Part shown: one piece after another, positions 39,724 to 47,530 of the stretch
How positions within the stretch are numbered: the stretch's first letter is position 1
Layout: each line of letters begins with the position of its first letter
Origin: JADMJV01 sp964649085
GTDB lineage: Bacteria > Vulcanimicrobiota > Xenobia > Xenobiales > JADMJV01
DNA: 64,000 nucleotides
Reading direction: 5' to 3'
Assembly (NCBI GenBank): GCA_964649085.1
Contig: CAZYPN010000010.1
Span: forward strand, 62,001-126,000
Notes under the pieces: model-generated
Database searches by the model: none
What the model was told of the DNA's origin: nothing
What the model saw: the letters and a program-made list of their open reading frames with translations, nothing else
Position numbers and translations under genes: made by a program

Positions 39724-42318
39724 TCAGTATAGAGGACCGCCCGGGTCGAGGTCGATAGGAATCGAGCTGGTTTCCCAAATCTCTTCGGCATACTGACGAA
39801 TGGTACGGTCGGAAGAGAAATGACCGGTGCGGGCAGTGTTGCGGATCGTGATCTTGGTCCAGCTCTCCCGGTCCAAAAAGGCCTCAGAAACCCGGCGCTG
39901 GGCATCGGCGTAGGCCGAGAAGTCGGCCATCACCATGAATCGGTCGGAACTGAGCAACTCATTGAGAATCGGGTGGAAAATTCCCTTTTCCTTGGGAGTG
40001 AAGTGATCCTGAGCCAGGCGATCGATCACCTCGCGCAATCCGACGTTGTGTTCGTAGTAGAGGAAGGGGTTGTAACCTCGGGCACGGCGTTCGACCACTT
40101 CTTCCGCCGTCAGGCCAAAAAGGAAGAAGTTCTCGGGCCCCACCAGCTGGCGAATTTCGACATTGGCCCCGTCGAGAGTTCCCAGCGTCACAGCGCCATT
40201 GAGAGCGAACTTCATGTTGCCCGTGCCAGAAGCTTCGTAGCCGGCGGTAGAAATTTGCTCGGAGACATCGGCCGCGGGAATCAGGAGCTCGGCCAGCGAC
40301 ACGCTGTAGTTCTCGAGAAATACCACCTTGATTCGGCCGGCCACATCGGCATCGTGGTTGACCACCTCGGCGATGGCGTTGATCAACTTGATGGTTCGCT
40401 TGGCCAGAAAGTAGCCGGGAGCGGCCTTGCCGCTGAAAATGAAGGTCCTGGGAACAACCCGTGCCTTGGGGTTGCGCTTCAGCTGGTTATAGAGATGAAC
40501 GATATGCAGCGCGTTGAGGTGCTGACGTTTGTACTCGTGAAATCGCTTGACCTGAATGTCGAAGATCGAGTCGAGGTCGACCTCGATACCGTTGCGCTGG
40601 AAGATAAAGTCAGCCAGCCGCGCCTTATTTTCTCGCTTCACCTGGCGGAAGCGCTGGCGAAAGCGCGAGTCTTCAACCAGCGGCTCAAGCTTTCGCAACT
40701 GATCGAGATCATATTGCCAGCCGTCTCCGATCGCCTCTTCGAGCAACTGGGTCAGGCCAGGGTTGCACTGTTGCAGCCAGCGTCGGGGAGTCACGCCGTT
40801 GGTTTTGTTGTTGAAGCGCTCGGGCCAGAAGACAGCGAAATCCTTCAGCACCCTGCTGCGCAGCAGTTCGGTGTGGAGCGCAGCCACGCCGTTCACCGAA
40901 TAGGAGCCCACCACGGCCAGGTGAGCCATGCGCACCATGCGTGGATTCTCTTCGATCAGCGACATATTGCGCAAACGCTCCAGGTCGTTGGGATGGCGCT
41001 TGCGCACCTCATCCAGGAAGCGAGAGTTGATTTCATAGATCAACTCCAGATGACGAGGCAGCAGTCGCTCCAGGAAACTCACCGGCCACTTTTCCAAGGC
41101 TTCGGGCAACAGAGTGTGGTTGGTATAGGCAAAGGTGCGCACCACCTGTTCCCAGGCCACTGCCCAATCCATGCGGTATTCGTCGAGCAAAATCCTTAGC
41201 AACTCTGGAATTGCCAGCGTTGGATGGGTGTCGTTGAGTTGAATCGAGACATAGTCCGAGAGGTTGGCGAGCGTGCCGTGGTCTTGCAGATGGCGGCGCA
41301 CAATGTCCTGGATCGAACAGCTGACGAAGAAATACTGCTGCTTGAGCCGCAGCTCTTTGCCCTGCATCGAGTTATCGTTCGGATAGAGCACCTTGGAGAT
41401 GTTCTCGGAATCGGTCTTCTTCTGAACGGCCTTCTCGTAGTCGCCCTGATCGAATTCCTGAAAGTCGAAGTCGTGAGTGGCCTGGCATTGCCACAGACGC
41501 AGATTGTTTACGGTGTTGTTGGAGAACCCGGCGATGGGGGTGTCGTGAGCAACGCCGAGCACATCCTGCGTGTCGGTCCAGCGAATGCGATAACGCTGGT
41601 CTTTGTCGAGGAAGGCTTCGCAGCGTCCCCCGAAGCGAACCGTGAGGGTATATTCGTTGCGCCGAATCTCCCAGGGATTGCCGTTGCGCAACCAGGGATC
41701 GGGATGTTCGACCTGATATCCGTTCTCGATTTTCTGCTCGAAGATCCCGTATTCATAGCGAATGCCATAACCCATACCGGGAATGCTGAGCGTGGCCATA
41801 CTATCCAGGAAACAGGCCGCCAGGCGGCCCAGACCACCGTTGCCCAGCCCGGCGTCGTGCTCGAGCTCGAGCAGTTGCCGGAGGTCAAGCCCCAGCTCGC
41901 CCAGAGCTTCCTCGGCCACCTCGTAGAGACCCAGATTCATCAGGTTGCTCGAGAGCAGCCTTCCCATCAGGAACTCGGCGGAGAGGTAATAGACTCGCTT
42001 GACCTTATTCTGGTGATAGGTCTGCTGGGTTTTCGACCAGCGGTGCACCAATCGATCGCGAACGGTTTGAGCAAGGGCACGATACTGGTCAAGTGGGGTT
42101 GAACGGTTCAGGGTGCGACCCTGAAGACACAGCAAGTTATCGAGAAATCCCCGAGCGAATGTCTCTTTGCTCATTCCGCTGCGGTCATCTTCCACCACGA
42201 TCCGGGTGGACTCGCGCGAGGGAGCGCTGCGTGACTTCTTCTCAGCCTTGGGACTGGTCTCTGAGGGCCGAGCCTTCTTCTTGGATGCTTGCTCGGGCTC
42301 GGGGGATTTCTTGGCCAT
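39724..42318 (-). CDS. glgP: Glycogen phosphorylase GlgP
   Basis: This 864-residue protein starts at the ATG at 42318, which has AGGAG 7 bases upstream. A Lys/Pro-rich N-terminal extension (about 1-45) precedes the phosphorylase fold. Hallmarks are VYYLSAEFLMGR, the DAGLGNGGLGRLAACFLDSMAT region and the PLP site TGNMKFALNGA. It releases glucose-1-phosphate from glycogen. The 5' end overlaps the trmD gene by 77 bases in another frame, so it appears to belong to the ffh-trmD operon. Confidence 0.95.
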   Translation of the reverse strand: MAKKSPEPEQASKKKARPSETSPKAEKKSRSAPSRESTRIVVEDDRSGMSKETFARGFLDNLLCLQGRTLNRSTPLDQYRALAQTVRDRLVHRWSKTQQTYHQNKVKRVYYLSAEFLMGRLLSSNLMNLGLYEVAEEALGELGLDLRQLLELEHDAGLGNGGLGRLAACFLDSMATLSIPGMGYGIRYEYGIFEQKIENGYQVEHPDPWLRNGNPWEIRRNEYTLTVRFGGRCEAFLDKDQRYRIRWTDTQDVLGVAHDTPIAGFSNNTVNNLRLWQCQATHDFDFQEFDQGDYEKAVQKKTDSENISKVLYPNDNSMQGKELRLKQQYFFVSCSIQDIVRRHLQDHGTLANLSDYVSIQLNDTHPTLAIPELLRILLDEYRMDWAVAWEQVVRTFAYTNHTLLPEALEKWPVSFLERLLPRHLELIYEINSRFLDEVRKRHPNDLERLRNMSLIEENPRMVRMAHLAVVGSYSVNGVAALHTELLRSRVLKDFAVFWPERFNNKTNGVTPRRWLQQCNPGLTQLLEEAIGDGWQYDLDQLRKLEPLVEDSRFRQRFRQVKRENKARLADFIFQRNGIEVDLDSIFDIQVKRFHEYKRQHLNALHIVHLYNQLKRNPKARVVPRTFIFSGKAAPGYFLAKRTIKLINAIAEVVNHDADVAGRIKVVFLENYSVSLAELLIPAADVSEQISTAGYEASGTGNMKFALNGAVTLGTLDGANVEIRQLVGPENFFLFGLTAEEVVERRARGYNPFLYYEHNVGLREVIDRLAQDHFTPKEKGIFHPILNELLSSDRFMVMADFSAYADAQRRVSEAFLDRESWTKITIRNTARTGHFSSDRTIRQYAEEIWETSSIPIDLDPGGPLY

Positions 42319-43057
42319 GGGACGCTCCTTCAACTGGACTCAATGGTTTGCTTCCCGCTCGCTGCTCGGCTTCCTCGTGGGCCCGCCAGCGGGCATAGAG
42401 GTCGGGGCGACGAACTCGCGTGCGTTGTATCGATTGTTCACGGCGCCAGCGCTCGACCCGCTGATGGTGCCCCGAAAGCAAAACTTCTGGGACAGCGCGC
42501 CCTTCATAGACGGCCGGTCGGGTGTAGTGGGGATGGTCGAGCAGCCCGTTGTAAAAGCTGTCTTGTTCGACCGAGCCTTCGCTCAACGCTCCGGGCAATA
42601 CGCGCAGCAAGGCGTCCGTCAACATCATGGCGGGCAGTTCGCCGCCCGACACCACGAAGTCGCCAACGCAGATCTCTTCGTCCACCCAGTGCTCGATCAC
42701 GCGCTCGTCAATGCCCTCGTAGTGACCGCACATCAAAATCAGCCCAGACTCTCTGGCGAGCTGCAACACGCGGGCCTGCTCAAGCGGCCTGCCCTGGGGG
42801 GTCAGGTAGCAGATGCGAGCCCCGGGCGACCGTTGCCGCAGCCAGCCGAGGGCTGCGAACCAGGGCCCACAGCACATCACCATCCCCGGGCCACCGCCGT
42901 AGGGCGTATCGTCCACCTGCAAATGCTTACCCTGACCCCACTGACGCAGGTCGTGAATCTCGACACGGGCTTTGCCCGACTGTTGAATTCGTCCTGGAAT
43001 GCTGGTGAACAGGGGGGAGAAGCACTCGGGGAACAGGGTGACGATATCAATCGTCAT
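42242..43057 (-). CDS. trmD: tRNA (guanine-37-N1)-methyltransferase TrmD
   Basis: This 271-residue TrmD starts at the ATG at 43057, giving the family N-terminus MTIDIVTLFPECF. The SPOUT knot is marked by DDTPYGGGPGMV and LMCGHYEGIDERVIE, followed by EEICVGDFVVSGGELPAM. It methylates G37 of tRNAs to prevent frameshifting. The last ~35 residues are disordered, extend past the usual end and overlap the start of glgP. It overlaps rimM by 11 bases. Confidence 0.96.
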   Translation of the reverse strand: MTIDIVTLFPECFSPLFTSIPGRIQQSGKARVEIHDLRQWGQGKHLQVDDTPYGGGPGMVMCCGPWFAALGWLRQRSPGARICYLTPQGRPLEQARVLQLARESGLILMCGHYEGIDERVIEHWVDEEICVGDFVVSGGELPAMMLTDALLRVLPGALSEGSVEQDSFYNGLLDHPHYTRPAVYEGRAVPEVLLSGHHQRVERWRREQSIQRTRVRRPDLYARWRAHEEAEQRAGSKPLSPVEGASHGQEIPRARASIQEEGSALRDQSQG

Positions 43058-43634
43058 CGGCAAAGACCGGAGGACGAACGACCATCCTTCGCTTTTGCAG
43101 GTCGACCGCCACGATATACTCGTCAACAGCGGGAATCAACAGCTCGCCCTGCTCGCCTTCGACACAATAGACTTCGTGGGCGGGCAGCGAGAGAACTCGG
43201 GTCAGCTGGCCCAGCCCCTTGCCCGCCGGGTCTTCGACAGCCAGACCCTCCAACTGGAAGTGATAGTACTCGCCCTCATCGAGGGCCACCACCTCGTCGG
43301 GACCCACGGCGACCCGAGCCTCCCTGAGCAATTCGGCGTCCTCCAGACTGTTGACTCCGGCCAGATGAACCAGCACGAGGCCGCGATGAATCCGCGCCGA
43401 AACCACACGAACACGGCGCGAGGGAGCGCCGGGAAAAAAGACTTCCAATTCCTCGGTTTCCAGGAAGCGCTCGGGGTAGTCGGTCTCTGGTCGACAGCGC
43501 ATCTCTCCACGAAGCCCGTGGGGCTTGGCCAGTTGGCCGACGAGAACCAGATCGGAGGGACTGAACCTGGAGGGACTGCCGAGCCGCTGGAGCAGTTCGA
43601 GAGAGGCCTTTGAAGCAGACTTCGGCGGCTTCAC
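43047..43634 (-). CDS. rimM: 16S rRNA maturation factor RimM
   Basis: The start is a GTG at 43634 that overlaps the ylqD stop (GTGA); the open frame further upstream is unrelated to RimM. The product has 195 residues, with the N-terminal motif VLVGQLAKPHGLRGEM and the C-terminal PRC-barrel (EYYHFQLEGLAVED, PAVDEYIVAVDL). RimM assists 30S head maturation with S19. It is between ylqD and trmD. Confidence 0.95.
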   Translation of the reverse strand: MKPPKSASKASLELLQRLGSPSRFSPSDLVLVGQLAKPHGLRGEMRCRPETDYPERFLETEELEVFFPGAPSRRVRVVSARIHRGLVLVHLAGVNSLEDAELLREARVAVGPDEVVALDEGEYYHFQLEGLAVEDPAGKGLGQLTRVLSLPAHEVYCVEGEQGELLIPAVDEYIVAVDLQKRRMVVRPPVFADDD

Positions 43635-44026
43635 TCGGCCCGACCGGCTCCTCCACGAATCTCGGCAACACGACCGTCTTTTAAGAGGATCTCCATCCCG
43701 AGTTTGTCTTGAAAAACGTCGCCGGGCTGCAGCTGCACGAGGACCGACAGGCTCTGAATGTAGAGTTCTGCCCCTTCGGGAACCGACTCGGCCTCGCGGA
43801 TTCGCCACTCCAACTGCTGGCGCTGATAACTGAGACGCTGGGCCTCTTCCTGCAAGCGCTGCTGCACCTCGGGCTCGGCGGCCTGGGTGGCAAACTCGTG
43901 AAACCGGGATGCCTCCTGGTCAAGCTCAAACAAGGAGCTCCGGATCTGTTCCACGAGTTGCCCCCGAAAGGCCTCGGTCATGACGACCTTTACCGGCACG
44001 TTCTGCAGGACCGTCAGAGAGTCCAT
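43631..44026 (-). CDS. ylqD: YlqD-family protein
   Basis: This 131-residue protein is in the position of B. subtilis ylqD, between the KH-domain gene and rimM. The N-terminal VLQNVPVKVVMTEAFRGQLVEQI and the long central helix followed by a short beta part (SVLVQLQPGDVF) fit the family. Function is not established; the position suggests an RNA or ribosome role. Start overlaps khpA (TGATG). Confidence 0.85.
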   Translation of the reverse strand: MDSLTVLQNVPVKVVMTEAFRGQLVEQIRSSLFELDQEASRFHEFATQAAEPEVQQRLQEEAQRLSYQRQQLEWRIREAESVPEGAELYIQSLSVLVQLQPGDVFQDKLGMEILLKDGRVAEIRGGAGRAE

Positions 44027-44286
44027 CAGAGGATCTCCACCAGGACCCTTTTGCCTTCTTTCAGGCCTGCTGCCTTAATAAGCGTACGCAGTGCCTGAGC
44101 GATCTTTCCGTTCTTGCCGATCACTTTGCCCATGTCTTTCGAGGCGACCTTCAGCTCCAGCACCACCGAGCGCTCCTCGAAAACGGGATGCACCTCGACC
44201 TGCTCAGGCTCGTCAACCAACTGCTGAGCCAGGTACTTCAGCAACTCCTCGAAATGGGAGGGCTCTACTTCGGACGCTGCGGGCAT
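44026..44286 (-). CDS. khpA: KH-domain RNA-binding protein KhpA/YlqC
   Basis: This 86-residue single KH domain has the GxxG loop in GKVIGKNGKIAQALRTLI. KhpA binds small RNAs and mRNAs, with KhpB, and influences cell division and elongation in other bacteria. The N-terminal ~20 residues (HFEELLKYLAQQLVDEP) are the conserved YlqC opening. Confidence 0.94.
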   Translation of the reverse strand: MPAASEVEPSHFEELLKYLAQQLVDEPEQVEVHPVFEERSVVLELKVASKDMGKVIGKNGKIAQALRTLIKAAGLKEGKRVLVEIL

Positions 44287-44311
44287 ATCAGAAATCTCTC
44301 TTCAGTAGCAT

Positions 44312-44632
44312 CTAGGCGTTGGCGGGCTCTGGCTCGGGCGCAGGCGCAGCCACTTTAGGGGCGGGATAGCTCACCGGCTTACCGGTGTGCTTCTGCCAGA
44401 TATTCGCCCGGATCAGCAACTTCTGCACCGACTCGGTGGGTTGAGCACCCTCCTTGAGCCAGTGAAGAATTCGCTCTTCCTTGAACACCACCGTGGGCGG
44501 ATCGGTGAGCGGGTTGTAGTGACCCAAAATTTCAATAAATCTACCGTCGCGGGGACTGCGAGACGGAGCCGCCACCAATCGGTAGCTGGGTTGCTTTTTC
44601 TTCCCCACTCGGGTGAGTCTGAGCTTGACCAT
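44312..44632 (-). CDS. rpsP: 30S ribosomal protein S16
   Basis: This 106-residue S16 has the conserved start MVKLRLTRVGKKKQPSYRLV and RDGRFIEILGHYNPLTDP. It has a GGAGG site, 12 bases before the ATG, and an Ala/Pro/Glu-rich tail (PKVAAPAPEPEP) longer than the family minimum. Confidence 0.97.
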   Translation of the reverse strand: MVKLRLTRVGKKKQPSYRLVAAPSRSPRDGRFIEILGHYNPLTDPPTVVFKEERILHWLKEGAQPTESVQKLLIRANIWQKHTGKPVSYPAPKVAAPAPEPEPANA

Positions 44633-44692
44633 TGGATTGTATTACCTCCTGACCTATATGGACCTGATTCGTGGATCTCTAAACTTGGCCGC

Positions 44693-46027
44693 CTAGAAGG
44701 GCAGCCGAAAAGGCAGAGACCCTTTCTTGAACTTTGGCTTGGGACCTGTGAACATCTTCATGACGTTGCGCACCATGTCGAAATGCTTCACCAGTCGATT
44801 GACTTCGGAAACCTCATTGCCCGACCCTCGGGCGATGCGTTTCTTGCGGGATGCGTTCAAAATTTCGGGGCGGCGCCGCTCCTTCAGCGTCATCGACTGA
44901 ATGATGGCCTCCATCCTCTTGATCGCCCGTTCGTCAACGGGCAGGTCTTTGATGGCCGACCCGACGCCAGGGAGCATCGAGAGCAGGTCGGTGATCGACC
45001 CCAATTTGCGAATTTGCTGCATCTGCTTCAGGAAATCGTCGAGGTCGAACTGATTCTCGCGAATCTTCTTCTCGAGCAACTGGGCCTGCTCTTCATCAAT
45101 GGCCTGCTCGGCCTTCTCGATCAGGCCCAGGACGTCGCCCATGCCCAGAATACGGGAGGCCATGCGGTCGGGGTGGAATGGCTCCAGGGCCGTGGCTTTC
45201 TCACCAACGCCGATGTATTTGATCGGGGCGCCGGTGACGTGACGCACCGAGAGCGCAGCACCACCTCGAGCATCGCCGTCGAGCTTGGTCATTACCACGC
45301 CGGTAATGCCGATTTGGGCCGAGAACTGCTGAGCGATGTTGACCGCATCCTGACCGGTCATGGCATCCACGACCAGCAGCACTTCCTGGGGATTCATCTC
45401 CTCTTTGGCCTGGCGGAGCTCGTCCATCAACTCCTGGTCGACGTGCAATCGGCCGGCACTGTCGATCAGCAGAATGTCGTGGCCATTCTCTTTGGCGTGC
45501 TTGTAGGCGCCTCGGCAGATGTTCAGAGGGCTGGACTGATCGCCCAACTGGTAGACGGGCACACCCAGTTGCTGGCCAAGCACCTCCAACTGCTTAATGG
45601 CGGCGGGGCGATAGATATCGGTAGCGGCGATCAGCGGCTTGAAGCCCCGTTCCTTCATAAACCGGGCCAGCTTGCCGGTCGAAGTCGTTTTGCCAGCCCC
45701 GTGCAGCCCTACCATCAGAATCACCGTGGGGGGCTCGTCAGCCAGATTGAGGTCGGCCTGAGTGCCACCCATCAACTCCACGAGACAGTCGCGCACATGT
45801 TTCACGACGAGTTGGCCAGGAGTCAGGCTCTTCCACAACTCCTCACCGAGGGCGCGAGCTCGAACCTGCTGGATGAATTCCTTAACGACGGGCAGACTGA
45901 CGTCCGCCTCCAGCAGAGCACGCCGCACCTCCCGCAGAGCGTCATTGACGTCTGCCTCGGTCAGCTTGCCCCGCCCGCGGAGACGATTCAACACTCCACT
46001 GATGCGCTCTGTAAGCGAATCGAACAT
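44693..46027 (-). CDS. ffh: Signal recognition particle protein Ffh
   Basis: This full-length 444-residue SRP54-type GTPase has the P-loop in VGLHGAGKTTSTGKL (about 102-116), the DSAGR and TKLDGDARGG motifs, and a Met-rich C-terminal M domain that binds signal sequences and 4.5S RNA. It heads the ffh-rpsP-khpA-ylqD-rimM-trmD operon, with a strong promoter upstream. No 4.5S RNA gene is visible in the window. Confidence 0.97.
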   Translation of the reverse strand: MFDSLTERISGVLNRLRGRGKLTEADVNDALREVRRALLEADVSLPVVKEFIQQVRARALGEELWKSLTPGQLVVKHVRDCLVELMGGTQADLNLADEPPTVILMVGLHGAGKTTSTGKLARFMKERGFKPLIAATDIYRPAAIKQLEVLGQQLGVPVYQLGDQSSPLNICRGAYKHAKENGHDILLIDSAGRLHVDQELMDELRQAKEEMNPQEVLLVVDAMTGQDAVNIAQQFSAQIGITGVVMTKLDGDARGGAALSVRHVTGAPIKYIGVGEKATALEPFHPDRMASRILGMGDVLGLIEKAEQAIDEEQAQLLEKKIRENQFDLDDFLKQMQQIRKLGSITDLLSMLPGVGSAIKDLPVDERAIKRMEAIIQSMTLKERRRPEILNASRKKRIARGSGNEVSEVNRLVKHFDMVRNVMKMFTGPKPKFKKGSLPFRLPF

Positions 46028-46075
46028 AGACCTTCCTTTGGGAGTCGAACCGGGTACCGGGACCTGAAACGACGG

Positions 46076-46095
46076 GGACCGCCCCCAGGCGGTCC
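46076..46095 (-). promoter_or_regulatory. Perfect hairpin in the ffh leader
   Basis: GGACCGCC and GGCGGTCC form an 8-bp stem with a 4-base loop near the 5' end of the predicted transcript. No U-run follows. It may stabilise the mRNA or control ribosome-gene expression. Confidence 0.45.
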
Positions 46096-46109
46096 TCAGA
46101 CAGGCCGAT

Positions 46110-46138
46110 AGTATATAGAGCCGCTAGCGCGATGTCAA
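46110..46138 (-). promoter_or_regulatory. Strong sigma-70 promoter of the ffh operon
   Basis: On the minus strand TTGACA (46138-46133), a 17-bp spacer and TATACT (46115-46110) are near-consensus. A start near 46103 would give a leader of about 75 bases before ffh. Confidence 0.8.
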
Positions 46139-46148
46139 CAAATCGAGC

Positions 46149-46523
46149 TCAGGCCGTCTCCATGAATCCGCCGCTGAGCTCGAGACACTCATCGTTCAAC
46201 TCCAGGGCTTCGAGAAAACTGGCCACCGAGGCTTGCAAATGGGGGACCGCCTCGTCGAGCAACTCTTCAGCCCCTCCGTCGATGAAATCGATGATGCACT
46301 GAAACCCCCGCTCCATATGCTCGATGGCCTCGCGAGACTTCTTCACCTCGCGCTCGGCATACTCGAGATAGGCTTCGCTGTAGCACTCTTTGATCAAATA
46401 TTCGGCTTTGCGTCGGCGTTCGGCGATCTGCTCTTCACACCAATCGGCGAAACCCTCAAAGGTCATCTCTCCGGCTCGAAGGGCCGCAACCTTATCGGAA
46501 AAGCGCTCATCAAAATGCTTCAA
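46149..46523 (-). CDS. Small helical protein of unknown function
   Basis: This 124-residue protein starts with TTG, with GGAGG 5 bases upstream. It is acidic, fully helical in prediction, with no membrane segment (WCEEQIAERRRKAEYLI, IEHMERGFQCIIDFIDGG). No family is recognised. It lies between the serine hydrolase gene and ffh on the same strand, 11 bp upstream of the ffh promoter. Confidence 0.65.
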   Translation of the reverse strand: MKHFDERFSDKVAALRAGEMTFEGFADWCEEQIAERRRKAEYLIKECYSEAYLEYAEREVKKSREAIEHMERGFQCIIDFIDGGAEELLDEAVPHLQASVASFLEALELNDECLELSGGFMETA

Positions 46524-46554
46524 GAAAACCTCCAGGTGCTCTTACTTTAGCTTC

Positions 46555-47475
46555 TCAGCGAGCACTTCCCTCTCGCAATTGCTCATAGACCTGACGGGCC
46601 AGAGACTGCATGAAAGCCTGAGCCTCCTCTGGGGGCGAGCCCGCCGTGAGCACAACCAGCAATATGGGCGGCTGCTGCCGCAGCAGCGCAGCCTCGTGAA
46701 GAAATCCGTCGAGTTGCCCGGTCTTGTGGGCCACACGACAGCCGGGCGGCAGTCCGCCCACGAGCAGGTCGCGTCGACGCGTTTTCTCCAGCAGGGCCAA
46801 CATCCACTCACTTCCGGCCAGGCGCCGATCGGCCAGTTGAGCCAACAGCCAGGCCATGTCACGAGCACAGGTTCGATTATCCTTACCTGCGTCGATCGAG
46901 GCAAAATCGAAAATCGTGCGCTCCACCGTGGTGTGGCGCAGACCGAGAGCCACGGCCTGACGGTGCACCTGCTCCAGGCCCAGGTGCTCCAACAGCATGT
47001 CGGTGGCCACGTTGTCGCTTTCGGCAACCATCCACTCGGCCAACTGATCGAGACGATAGCGGCCTCCGGCCGGACGCTGCTGCAGAACGCCTGAACCTCC
47101 CACGCGATGGCGCTCCTCAAAGACCATGGAGTCCTCGGCCCTCAACTGACCCGCCTGAATTCGGCGTGAGAGTTCAACCAGAATCGGCAACTTTACCAGA
47201 CTGGCCGCCTCGAACGATTCCTCGGCGCGGTGCTGAACCCATTGCTCTGGCGGGGCCAGTGCCAGACCCACCACCAGACCGGATCGACCGGAAAACTTTT
47301 GAGTACAGTTCTTGACGATGGATTGAATGGATTCCCGAGGAAAAGGGCGAACGGTTGCACTCGCCTGGGGAGTGGGCCGCGCCGTTGGAGTTACCATCGG
47401 CGGCTCAACCGGACGCGAACGACATCCCGCCACCAGGCCGAAGAAAATAAGAAAATAAGGTCCCAGGCTTCTCAC
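46555..47475 (-). CDS. Class A beta-lactamase-like serine hydrolase, probable lipoprotein
   Basis: With the GTG start at 47475 the product has 306 residues and a lipoprotein signal peptide ending in LVAGC (C18); an ATG at 47532 is an alternative. The penicillin-binding fold motifs are SLVK (S92, K95), SDN (S153) and KTG (K251). The omega-loop ExxLN motif of true class A enzymes is not seen (around DNRTCARDM). A Pro/Thr-rich linker separates the lipid anchor from the domain. It may act on peptidoglycan peptides; drug resistance cannot be inferred. It is divergent from the RNase G gene. Confidence 0.82.
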   Translation of the reverse strand: MRSLGPYFLIFFGLVAGCRSRPVEPPMVTPTARPTPQASATVRPFPRESIQSIVKNCTQKFSGRSGLVVGLALAPPEQWVQHRAEESFEAASLVKLPILVELSRRIQAGQLRAEDSMVFEERHRVGGSGVLQQRPAGGRYRLDQLAEWMVAESDNVATDMLLEHLGLEQVHRQAVALGLRHTTVERTIFDFASIDAGKDNRTCARDMAWLLAQLADRRLAGSEWMLALLEKTRRRDLLVGGLPPGCRVAHKTGQLDGFLHEAALLRQQPPILLVVLTAGSPPEEAQAFMQSLARQVYEQLREGSAR

Positions 47476-47530
47476 TTCGGCGCGTTTCGCGCCGGGACCG
47501 ACAGAGCCTCCGGGATCCTCCAAGGGTTTC

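Noticed and set aside
46034..46052. GGTTCGACTCCC on the minus strand resembles the T-arm of a tRNA or tmRNA
   Set aside because: The flanking bases do not form a 5-bp T-stem and no acceptor, D or anticodon arm can be built; it is the ffh leader.
46555..47475. Antibiotic-resistance beta-lactamase
   Set aside because: SxxK, SDN and KTG occur, but the omega-loop Glu motif is not evident and the protein is lipid-anchored, so resistance cannot be claimed.
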